A stretch of 64,000 nt of DNA from assembly GCA_038888615.1 (NCBI GenBank), contig JAWAID010000001.1, positions 744,001-808,000 on the forward strand, given 5' to 3'. The position numbers and the translations under genes were made by a program. Below are positions 40,966-48,114 of this stretch, piece by piece. Under the pieces are notes generated by a model. It did not search any database. It saw only the letters and a list, made by a program, of their open reading frames with translations, and was not told the origin of the DNA. Positions within the stretch are counted from its first letter, which is position 1. The number at the start of each line of letters is the position of its first letter. The stretch is from Candidatus Korarchaeum sp. GTDB lineage: Archaea; Korarchaeota; Korarchaeia; Korarchaeales; Korarchaeaceae.

Positions 40966-43050
40966 TCATCCGAGGAGGTAGAGGGAGTACAGGACTATCG
41001 CTGATCCCATCACGATGGATACGTTGTTCACGAGCTTCAGGAGCACATGTAAGCTCGGTCCAGCAGTGTCCTTGAGAGGATCTCCGACGGTATCTCCTAT
41101 CACTGAGGCCTTGTGTTCCTCAGTCCCCTTCCTCCCACTCCTCTCTATGTACTTCTTCGCGTTATCCCAAGCGGCCCCTCCCGTGTTCATGAGGAACGCC
41201 AGCATCACGCCAGCCGCTGTGACCCCTATCTGGAAACCCCCTAGTGAGACGGGACCCAGTAGGATTCCCACGACTATAGGAGCCACTAAGGAGACTAAAC
41301 TAGGAACTATCATCTCCTTCTGAGCTGCTCTTGTGCTTATGTCAACGCATCTAGCGTAATCAGGTTCGTTCTTACCCTCAAGTATTCCTGGGATCTCCCT
41401 GAACTGCCTCCTCACTTCCCTTATCATCTCCCAAGCGGTGTTCCCAACGGCTCTTATCGCCCTGCTTGAGAAGAAGAAGGGTAGGATGGCCCCAGCCAAG
41501 AGCCCGACTAGGGTTACTGGCTGCATCAGGTTGAAGTCCTCTATCCTGACCACGTCAACGTAAGCTTGGAAGAGGAGGAGGGAGGCCATAGCAGCGCTGC
41601 CCATCGCGAACCCCTTAGCTAAGGACTTCGTCGTGTTTCCAGCAGCATCTAGGATGTCCTTCACCTCACTACCGACCTCCTCCTCAATACCTGCCATCTC
41701 TATTATCCCGCTAGCGTTATCGGCTATCGGTCCGTAACCGTCCATCGCTAGTATTATCCCCGTGAGGGATAGCATCCCTATGGTAGCAGCCACAGTGCCG
41801 TAGATACCCGCGAAGTGAGCTGGTATTCCGTTCAACTGTCCGTAAACCCCACCTAAGTAGTAGGACGCCCCTAAAGCCGCCAACACGGAGATGACGGGTA
41901 TAGCTGGAGCTTCCATCCCGACGGAGAGGCCCGAGAGTATCGTGGTGGCGGGTCCCGTCTCAGTAGACCTCACTATCTCCAGCACCGGCCTATGAGCTTC
42001 CGTGTAGTACTCTATCGCTAGCTCTATTATCAGGGCGGCGGCCATCCCTAAAAGGGAGGCTAAGTAGAGGTACTCGTGGCCCTTACCGAACCAAGAGGTT
42101 ATGAAGTAGAAGAGCACTGCTGTAGTTATCACGGAGGCTATAAGGGCTCTCCTCATCGCTGCTACGGGCATCTCCCCTCCCCTGGGCTTAATGAAGAGGG
42201 AGCCCACTAGGGTGCCCACTATACCCATCGCCCTGGCTACGAGCGGGAAGAATATGAAGTAGATGTTCCCGGTGAGCAAGTACAGAGCGGCCCCTATTAT
42301 CATCGAACCTATGTTCTCAGCCGATATGGACTCGAAGAGATCTGCGCCTCTACCCGCGCAATCCCCGACGTTATCACCCACGTTATCGGCTATCACAGCG
42401 GGGTTCCTCGGATCATCCTCGGGTATGCCCGCCTCAACCTTACCTACCAGGTCAGCCCCTACGTCAGCCGCCTTCGTGTAGATCCCACCGCCCAGCTGTG
42501 CGAAGAGGGCGGCGAGGCTAGCTCCGAAGCCGAAGCCCATCACCAACGTGGGTACCCTCTCAACACCGCTCCACCCGTTCAGCCACCAGTAGAGGAAGAA
42601 CATGCCCGCTACCCCAGCTAAACTCATGGAGACTACCATGAGCCCGAGGACGAGCCCACCTAGGTAGGCCACGACGAGAGGCCTTTCCTTGCTCTCCCTC
42701 GCCGCTTGAGCTACTCTGGTGTTAGTGATCGTGGCTGCGTCCATCGAGACGTAACCAGCCAACAGTGAGGCTATGGTACCTAGCATGAAGGAGGCTGACA
42801 CGTAGGGGATCCCCCCGTTCTGGATTAGATCCAGTATGTAAACGAAAGCGCCTATGACGATCATGACAGACAGTATCACCTTGTACTGCCTGTGTAAGTA
42901 GGCCTTGGATCCCCTCCTTATCGCTTGGCTTATCCTCACCATCCTCTCGTTTCCCGGATTCATCCTCGCTATGACGTACCTCAGGAGCAGGGCGATTAAG
43001 ATGCCTGAGACCGTCGATGCCGCGATTATCGCTTCCCAGAGCACCTTCAT
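40966..43050 (-). CDS. hppA: Membrane-bound proton-pumping pyrophosphatase
   Basis: A 694-residue, about 16-helix enzyme that couples PPi hydrolysis to ion pumping. Catalytic motifs are visible: GGGIYTKAADVGADLVGKVE near 190 and DDPRNPAVIADNVGDNVGDCAG near 215, GPIADNASGIIEMAG near 440, and GGAAWDNAKKYIE with SVIGDTVGDPLKDTAGPSLH near 640. The subclass position after GNTT is Lys (GNTTKSLAKGF), which in studied enzymes marks potassium independence. The residue three on is Ala rather than the usual Thr, so this is not certain. The Na/H choice is not clear by eye. ATG 43050 is 26 nt from a TATA-like TTTTTAATAATT. Confidence 0.95.
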   Translation of the reverse strand: MKVLWEAIIAASTVSGILIALLLRYVIARMNPGNERMVRISQAIRRGSKAYLHRQYKVILSVMIVIGAFVYILDLIQNGGIPYVSASFMLGTIASLLAGYVSMDAATITNTRVAQAARESKERPLVVAYLGGLVLGLMVVSMSLAGVAGMFFLYWWLNGWSGVERVPTLVMGFGFGASLAALFAQLGGGIYTKAADVGADLVGKVEAGIPEDDPRNPAVIADNVGDNVGDCAGRGADLFESISAENIGSMIIGAALYLLTGNIYFIFFPLVARAMGIVGTLVGSLFIKPRGGEMPVAAMRRALIASVITTAVLFYFITSWFGKGHEYLYLASLLGMAAALIIELAIEYYTEAHRPVLEIVRSTETGPATTILSGLSVGMEAPAIPVISVLAALGASYYLGGVYGQLNGIPAHFAGIYGTVAATIGMLSLTGIILAMDGYGPIADNASGIIEMAGIEEEVGSEVKDILDAAGNTTKSLAKGFAMGSAAMASLLLFQAYVDVVRIEDFNLMQPVTLVGLLAGAILPFFFSSRAIRAVGNTAWEMIREVRRQFREIPGILEGKNEPDYARCVDISTRAAQKEMIVPSLVSLVAPIVVGILLGPVSLGGFQIGVTAAGVMLAFLMNTGGAAWDNAKKYIERSGRKGTEEHKASVIGDTVGDPLKDTAGPSLHVLLKLVNNVSIVMGSAIVLYSLYLLG

Positions 43051-43162
43051 CCCCAGCGGCCTGGCTCATGAATTATTAAAAAGTTTACCTGTCGTGGTGA
43101 GCTGCACACCCAAATAGTAAAAATATTTTACTGTTAGGAGGGAGCCTCCGCTCAGCTCGGGG

Positions 43163-44584
43163 TCAGGATCTCCCTAGGAACCTCCACTTCACACCTCTCG
43201 GAGTGTCCTGAACTTCGAAGCCAATTTCTCTCATTTTAGCTCTTATCTCATCAGCTAGATCGTAATCCCTCCTCCTCCTGAGGTCCTCCCTTATGCCAAG
43301 TATCAGGGAGACCAGCGCGTTCAGAGCGCTCCCCTCCGGGCCTTCTCTGATACTCAACCCCAGTATGTCGAGGAGCTCTGAGAAGGTAGCTAAGACCTCA
43401 GCTTTACCTCCCTCACTGATCTTTCCCTCTCTCTCCGAGTAAGCGTTCACCTCCCTGACGATCTCATGAAGCTCGCTTATGGCCTCAGCCGTGTTCAGGT
43501 CGTCCATCATCCTCCTGTAGAACTCATTCCTCCTACCTCTGATCCTATCCAGGAAGCTTTTCTCTTCGCTACTCTCACCGAGATCGAGCTCCTTGAAGTT
43601 TTCCAAGCAGTTAACTATCCTCTCATAGCTTCCCTTTGCTTGCTCCAGGTACTCCCACTTGAAGTCTATCGGGGATCTGTAATGCCTCGAGAGGAGGAAT
43701 AGCCTAAGCACGTTGGCATCGTACCTCTCCAAGGCCTCCCTTATCGTGACGAAATTACCCAGCGATTTTGACATCTTCTCTCCCTCGACGGTGAGCAGGC
43801 CAGTGTGGATCCAGTACTTGACGAACGGCTTCTCCCCCGTGAGGCTCTCGGCTTGGGCTATCTCAGCCTCGTGATGCGGGAATGAGAGCTCTATAGCGCC
43901 TCCGTGTATATCGTACTGCTTACCGAAGTGCTTTATCGAGATAGCCGTGTCCTCAATGTGCCAACCGGGCCTACCGTATCCCCAAGGGGAGTCCCATCCG
44001 AACTCCTCCCTAGGCCTGTTCCTCCAGAGGGCGAAGTCCCCTGGGTTCCTCTTGGTAGGATCGGGCTCTATCCTGTGAACCCTCAGTTCCTCCGGCCTCT
44101 GACCCGAGAGCTTCCCGTAGTCCGGGAAAGTGGTTATATCGAAGTAGACCCCCGTCTCGGTCATGTAAGCGTGACCCTTCTTGAGGAGGCCCTCTATCTG
44201 CTCGAATATCTCCTTGATGTAGTCAGAGGCTCTGGCGTAGAGGTTCACGCTAGTCACGTTGAGGGCCCTCATGTCCTCGTAGTAGTAGTTCTCAAACTCC
44301 CTAGCTAGCTCGATCGGGTGCCTACCCTCCTCCTTAGCCCTGTTCACTATCTTATCATCGACGTCGGTTATGTTCTGTAGGTAAAACAATGAGTATCCCA
44401 GCCTCCTGAGGAACCTAGCGAGTGTATCGTAGAAGACGTAGGTCCTAGCGTGCCCCAGGTGTGAGTAGTCATAGACAGTTGGGCCGCAGACGAACATGAA
44501 GACCCGCTTACCGACGAGGGGTTCAAATGGCTCGAGTCTCCTCGAGAGGGTGTTGAAGACGATCAGGTCAGCAAAGTCGATCAC
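43163..44584 (-). CDS. cysS: Cysteinyl-tRNA synthetase
   Basis: A 473-residue class I synthetase. The HIGH region is MFVCGPTVYDYSHLGHARTY near 30, and KMSKS is in GEKMSKSLGNFVTI near 268. Zinc ligands include Cys in FVCGPT and the HHE of FPHHEAEIAQ. GRPGWHIEDTAIS has Asp where bacterial enzymes have a zinc Cys, a variant I recall from archaea. The C-terminal DALR-like helical part is present. The start is taken at GTG 44584. A shorter start inside ADLIVFNTL is possible. It shares a bidirectional TATA element with the divergent nitroreductase gene. Confidence 0.93.
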   Translation of the reverse strand: MIDFADLIVFNTLSRRLEPFEPLVGKRVFMFVCGPTVYDYSHLGHARTYVFYDTLARFLRRLGYSLFYLQNITDVDDKIVNRAKEEGRHPIELAREFENYYYEDMRALNVTSVNLYARASDYIKEIFEQIEGLLKKGHAYMTETGVYFDITTFPDYGKLSGQRPEELRVHRIEPDPTKRNPGDFALWRNRPREEFGWDSPWGYGRPGWHIEDTAISIKHFGKQYDIHGGAIELSFPHHEAEIAQAESLTGEKPFVKYWIHTGLLTVEGEKMSKSLGNFVTIREALERYDANVLRLFLLSRHYRSPIDFKWEYLEQAKGSYERIVNCLENFKELDLGESSEEKSFLDRIRGRRNEFYRRMMDDLNTAEAISELHEIVREVNAYSEREGKISEGGKAEVLATFSELLDILGLSIREGPEGSALNALVSLILGIREDLRRRRDYDLADEIRAKMREIGFEVQDTPRGVKWRFLGRS

Positions 44585-44617
44585 CCATGGCGAGCACCGA
44601 GCGACTGCCTCGACACA

Positions 44618-44627
44618 CTTATATAAA
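44618..44627. promoter_or_regulatory. Bidirectional TATA element between cysS and nitroreductase gene
   Basis: CTTATATAAA at 44618-44627 contains a symmetric TTATATAA core that reads as a TATA box on both strands. To the right, the predicted transcription start falls at the in-frame GTG 44647. To the left it falls near 44597, just ahead of an out-of-frame ATG at 44588 and the cysS GTG at 44584. Confidence 0.5.
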
Positions 44628-44646
44628 AATTTCCCTACGGTGGCTC

Positions 44647-45369
44647 GTGAGATACCCAGGCCCTGCTGAGAGCTCCGCCATGTCCCTCATGTTCTTAACC
44701 TTAACGCTAAGCATCCTGCTCCTAACGGGTGCCGTGAGCTTGAGGGAGGTGGGGAAGGGGAGGGAAGCTCTCAATAGGGTGGATCTCCCCGAACCAAAGC
44801 TGAGGGGGGAGATGTCCGTAGAGGAAGCGATCAGTAAGAGGAGATCGATAAGGGAATATAAGGAAGTTCCGCTGACTCTGTCTGAGCTAGGACAACTCCT
44901 CTGGGCAGCTCAAGGGATAACTCTACCTTCGAGAGGCTTCAGAACAGCTCCCAGCGCAGGAGCAACCTACCCGCTTGAGCTTTACGTCTCCGTCAAGGAG
45001 GGGGGTGTTGAGGGGCTCCCAGCGGGCATATACCACTACGATCCCTTCACGCACTCCCTCACGCTACATAAGGAGGGTGACTTCTCGCTGGAGATCTACA
45101 GGGCAGCGCTGAATCAGGAGTGGGTGAGGGAAGCGCCAGTCTGCATAGTGATAACAGCTGACTTCAGCAGGACGACCTCCCGATACGGCGCGAGAGGGGA
45201 GAGGTACGTCTACATGGAAGCGGGCCACGTGGGTCAGAACATATACTTGCAAGCTACAGCGCTAGGGCTGGGCACGGTAGCTGTGGGGGCCTTCTACGAT
45301 GACCAACTCAAATCCGTGGTGGGGTGCGACGAGTACCCCGTATACCTCTTTCCGGTGGGGAGAAGATGA
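44647..45369 (+). CDS. Exported SagB-type nitroreductase-family oxidoreductase
   Basis: About 240 residues. A hydrophobic N-terminus (MFLTLTLSILLLTGAVSL) is a signal or anchor, unusual for this normally cytosolic fold. The FMN-binding nitroreductase core opens with SVEEAISKRRSIREYKEVPL and continues FRTAPSAGATYPLELYV, a SagB-type signature, and ends VGQNIYLQATALGLGTVAVG. SagB enzymes oxidise azolines in peptides, but no YcaO partner is present. I favour leaderless GTG 44647 by TATA spacing. ATG 44680 would be the start if the 11 preceding residues are not made. It overlaps the next gene (ATGA). Confidence 0.8.
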   Translation: MRYPGPAESSAMSLMFLTLTLSILLLTGAVSLREVGKGREALNRVDLPEPKLRGEMSVEEAISKRRSIREYKEVPLTLSELGQLLWAAQGITLPSRGFRTAPSAGATYPLELYVSVKEGGVEGLPAGIYHYDPFTHSLTLHKEGDFSLEIYRAALNQEWVREAPVCIVITADFSRTTSRYGARGERYVYMEAGHVGQNIYLQATALGLGTVAVGAFYDDQLKSVVGCDEYPVYLFPVGRR

Positions 45370-45575
45370 GCGAGCTCATGATCATGCTGGATCACCATGC
45401 CTTAGGCTACATCTCCCTGTGGTACGGGGCGGCGACGCTCATCACAGGGGTTGGCCTGCTCCTGATCCGCAGAACCCCTCTCATAAAAAAGGTCGCGTAC
45501 TTAAGGCTGCTCCACATACTCTCAGGGATAGCTACAGCTCTCCTAGGCGCTCTAACGTACATAGCCGCTCCCTAA
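45366..45575 (+). CDS. Small two-helix membrane protein
   Basis: A 69-residue protein starting at ATG 45366 inside the nitroreductase stop (ATGA), so it is translationally coupled. Two helices are visible (LGYISLWYGAATLITGVGLL and LLHILSGIATALLGALTYIA), separated by a basic loop (RRTPLIKKVAYLR). His residues in MLDHHALGY and RLLHIL could bind heme or metal, but this is only a suggestion. It probably serves as membrane partner of the nitroreductase. It overlaps the convergent DUF4430 gene by 4 bp. Confidence 0.65.
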   Translation: MSELMIMLDHHALGYISLWYGAATLITGVGLLLIRRTPLIKKVAYLRLLHILSGIATALLGALTYIAAP

Positions 45576-46012
45576 GGCCTCTGAGGTGGCCACTGGGTAG
45601 TGTCCTCGTAGAACCACATCACCACCTCACCGTCCGAGAGCACGTACTTATCGGCAGCCACGGGACCCAGCGTCCATCCCGCGGTCTCCTCCCAGTACCA
45701 CCAGATCCAGTAGTAGGGATGTTCGTTTCTCACACCGTTTATCGAGTCCACGAAACAGCCCATGGAATACTTCGTGTAATTCAGGACCGCGACCTTGCTA
45801 GTAGCGTCGAGCAGAGTGCTACCTTCCTTCAGAGAGGTCGAGTTATGCCACTCAATCGTTCCGTTCTTATACTTAATCCCTAAGTTGACTCTCACGATCT
45901 TCTCGCTCACCTGAGGTGCGGGTGATCGCTGGAGGTAGAGGAAGGTCGCTACCAACGCCCAGATCAGGAACAGGGTAGCTAGAAGCTTGAGGGTCCTCTC
46001 TCCCATACCCAT
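45572..46012 (-). CDS. Exported DUF4430 (transcobalamin-C-like) protein
   Basis: A 146-residue protein. An N-terminal helix (LKLLATLFLIWALVATFLYL) anchors it outside. The rest matches DUF4430: SLKEGSTLLDATSKVAVLNY, VDSINGVRNEHPYYWIWWYW and GWTLGPVAADKYVLSDGEVV, ending in WFYEDT. The domain resembles the C-terminal part of transcobalamin, and its ligand in archaea is not known. ATG 46012 abuts a palindrome at 46014-46036, suggesting tight control by the adjacent divergent regulator. Confidence 0.83.
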   Translation of the reverse strand: MGMGERTLKLLATLFLIWALVATFLYLQRSPAPQVSEKIVRVNLGIKYKNGTIEWHNSTSLKEGSTLLDATSKVAVLNYTKYSMGCFVDSINGVRNEHPYYWIWWYWEETAGWTLGPVAADKYVLSDGEVVMWFYEDTTQWPPQRP

Positions 46013-46013
46013 C

Positions 46014-46036
46014 TATGGATGGATTATCCATCCATA
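46014..46036. promoter_or_regulatory. Palindromic operator in divergent DUF4430/regulator promoter
   Basis: TATGGATGGA (46014-46023), a 3-bp spacer TTA and TCCATCCATA (46027-46036) make a perfect inverted repeat. It begins two bases upstream of the DUF4430 ATG. TTATAATATT at 46041-46050 is the TATA element for both directions. Binding here would block the DUF4430 transcription start and abut the regulator's promoter. Confidence 0.62.
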
Positions 46037-46072
46037 AAGCTTATAATATTTACGCTACCGAAAGGAGGTGGA

Positions 46073-46696
46073 TTGAGGAGCATAGATGAGCTCAGAGCAG
46101 CTGTGGGGAGGTTGCCCGGACCCCTGCCTAACTATAACCTACTGCACGCTGTTCTTCTGCTTCTCATATTGGAGAAGGGTCCCTTAGGAAGGAAGAGGAT
46201 ATCTTCACTGATGGAACTAGGTGAGGGGAGCGTTAGGAACCTCCTGAGCAGGTTAAAGGAAATTGGCTGGGTGGATTGTGGTAAGGAAGGTTGTTTCCTA
46301 ACTGAGCTAGGGGTTGAGAACGTTAGAGAGCTCAGGAAGTGTCTAGTAGGTCCCATTGAAGTCGAGCTGAGTGAGATCGTGAGAGGTAGAGTTTACGCTA
46401 CTCTGGTTAGGTGCGTTAACTACTCCGGAGTGCTTGAGCTCAGGGACGAGGCCGTTAGGTCGGGTGGGAGGGGAGCCGTGATACTGAGGAAGCTCACGGG
46501 GGTCCTGACCTTTCCGGAGACGGGGGAGCCCCTTTCCACTTACGCTCCAGGAGACGATGAGGTGCTGGAGAATACCCTGAGGCCCAGTGAAGGGGATCTC
46601 GTAGTTCTCGGAATAGCAGATGACCCGAGGGTCTCGAAGCTCTCCTCCCTAGCGTCATCCCTCCTGGCTATCCGAGGGTCCCATGGGCGACCGTGA
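46073..46696 (+). CDS. HTH transcriptional regulator with DUF4443-like C-terminal domain
   Basis: About 207 residues. Residues 15-75 are a winged helix (LLLLILEKGPLGRKRISSLM, GEGSVRNLLSRLKEIGWVDC). Residues 80-207 resemble the DUF4443 ligand-type domain (EIVRGRVYATLVRCVNYSGVLELRDE, SEGDLVVLGIADDPRVSKL). No ATG or GTG precedes the HTH in a sensible place. TTG 46073 follows GGAGGTG and a TATA element at 46041-46050 and is the best start. It is divergent from the DUF4430 gene across a palindrome and probably binds it. The ligand is unknown. Confidence 0.77.
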   Translation: MRSIDELRAAVGRLPGPLPNYNLLHAVLLLLILEKGPLGRKRISSLMELGEGSVRNLLSRLKEIGWVDCGKEGCFLTELGVENVRELRKCLVGPIEVELSEIVRGRVYATLVRCVNYSGVLELRDEAVRSGGRGAVILRKLTGVLTFPETGEPLSTYAPGDDEVLENTLRPSEGDLVVLGIADDPRVSKLSSLASSLLAIRGSHGRP

Positions 46697-46752
46697 GCTA
46701 ACCTTTAAAATCTCAGGTTCAGTGGAGCTCGGGTGCGAAACTGAGCTGGTCC

Positions 46753-48114
46753 GTGCTAGAGGCCCTGAGGAAGGACCCCGAGGTACTGAGGGAGAACCTC
46801 AGGAGGAGATTCCTCCCACTGGATACCCTTGAGAGAGCGCTAGAGCTAGATAGGAGGTGGAGGGAAGCAGTAACAGAGCTAAATTCCCTCAGAGAGAGGA
46901 GAAATGAGGTGAACAGGGCTATTCCGAGGGCTAATCCTGAGGAGAGGGAGAGCCTGATAAGAACGGCTAAGGAGTTAGGGGAGAGGATAGAGGAGCTCGA
47001 GAAGCTAGTGGAGGAGCTATCTAACGAGAGGGATGCGATCCTACTTTCTATGCCGGCGATAATAGACGAGAGCGTACCTATAGGTCCCGATGATAGCTAC
47101 AACAAGCCGTTGAGGTTCTGGGGGAGGCCAAAGGTACCTAGGAGCAAGTTGGATCTATTCGAGCGGGAGACCAGCGGCTTCAACATCGATTACGAGCTGA
47201 TAGAATGGGAGCCAGTGGGTCACGCTGATGAGCTCGAGCTGGTCCTTAAGCAAGTTGATACGCTGAAAGCAGGTCAATTGGCCGGGAGCAGGTTCTTCTA
47301 CATCTTCAAGGACATCTTCTGGCTGGAGCAAGCTCTCATACTCTTCGCTCTTGATAAGATAACCAGGAAGGGCTTCATCCCAGTGATACCCCCTTACATG
47401 ATGAGGAGGGACTACTATTTGGGCGTAGTGGACCTGCCTACCTTCGAGGACAGCATATACAAGGTGGAGGGGGAAGACCTCTACCTGATCGCCACTTCGG
47501 AGCACCCACTGATAGCGATGCATGCCGGCGATACCTTCGTGGAGGAGGAGTTGCCGAGGCTCTACGTCGGCTTGAGCCCCTGCTTCAGGAAGGAAGCCGG
47601 TACTCACGGGAAGGACACTAAGGGGATATTCAGGGTCCATCAGTTCACTAAGGTGGAGCAGATAGTTTTCTCTAAGCCTGAGGAGAGTTCTTACTGGCAT
47701 GAGAGACTCATAGAGAATGCTGAGGAGATCTACAGGGATCTGGAGGTACCCTACAGGGTGGTTAGCATAGCCTCCGGAGACTTAGGGGCTAGTGCAGCTA
47801 AGAAATACGACTTAGAGGGCTGGTTCCCAGCTCAGGGGAGGTACAGGGAACTGGTTAGCTGTAGTAACTGCGTGGATTGGCAGAGTTACAGGCTGAGGAT
47901 AAAGCTCGATAGGAAGGGGAGGAGGGAGTTCGTCCACACACTCAATAGCACCGCCTTAGCTACGACCAGGACCATAAGCGCCATAATAGAGAACCACCAG
48001 AGGGAGGACGGCAGCGTCAGAATACCTAGGGCCCTCAGGAGGTACTTGGAGTTGTTCGAGGAGGCCCCCAAGGACGAGATATTACCTTTGAAGGAAAAAA
48101 TATTAAAGGATTAG
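46753..48114 (+). CDS. serS: Seryl-tRNA synthetase
   Basis: A 453-residue standard (non-methanogen) class II SerRS. The N-terminal coiled coil spans about residues 25-100. Motif 2 is SPCFRKEAGTHGKDTKGIFR near 280, followed by VHQFTKVEQ, and motif 3 is HTLNSTALATTRTISAIIEN near 400. GTG 46753 gives MLEALRKDPEV, slightly short of the usual beginning. In-frame CTG 46741 would give LSWSVLEALR and sits nearer the expected leaderless position for the TATA box TTTAAAAT at 46704-46711. It overlaps the glcD-like gene by 4 bp at the 3' end. Confidence 0.92.
   Translation: MLEALRKDPEVLRENLRRRFLPLDTLERALELDRRWREAVTELNSLRERRNEVNRAIPRANPEERESLIRTAKELGERIEELEKLVEELSNERDAILLSMPAIIDESVPIGPDDSYNKPLRFWGRPKVPRSKLDLFERETSGFNIDYELIEWEPVGHADELELVLKQVDTLKAGQLAGSRFFYIFKDIFWLEQALILFALDKITRKGFIPVIPPYMMRRDYYLGVVDLPTFEDSIYKVEGEDLYLIATSEHPLIAMHAGDTFVEEELPRLYVGLSPCFRKEAGTHGKDTKGIFRVHQFTKVEQIVFSKPEESSYWHERLIENAEEIYRDLEVPYRVVSIASGDLGASAAKKYDLEGWFPAQGRYRELVSCSNCVDWQSYRLRIKLDRKGRREFVHTLNSTALATTRTISAIIENHQREDGSVRIPRALRRYLELFEEAPKDEILPLKEKILKD

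Noticed and set aside
42722-43069. A 115-codon minus-strand frame at the hppA start
   Set aside because: It is the same strand but another frame of the pyrophosphatase N-terminus and shows no domain. hppA has the TATA box at the right distance.
44647-45369. Thiazole/oxazole peptide biosynthesis cluster based on the SagB-like enzyme
   Set aside because: No YcaO, leader-binding protein or precursor peptide is near, and the enzyme has an export signal.
45299-45883. A 194-codon plus-strand frame across the small membrane gene and DUF4430
   Set aside because: It is out of frame with two better genes and reads as a basic, low-complexity shadow.
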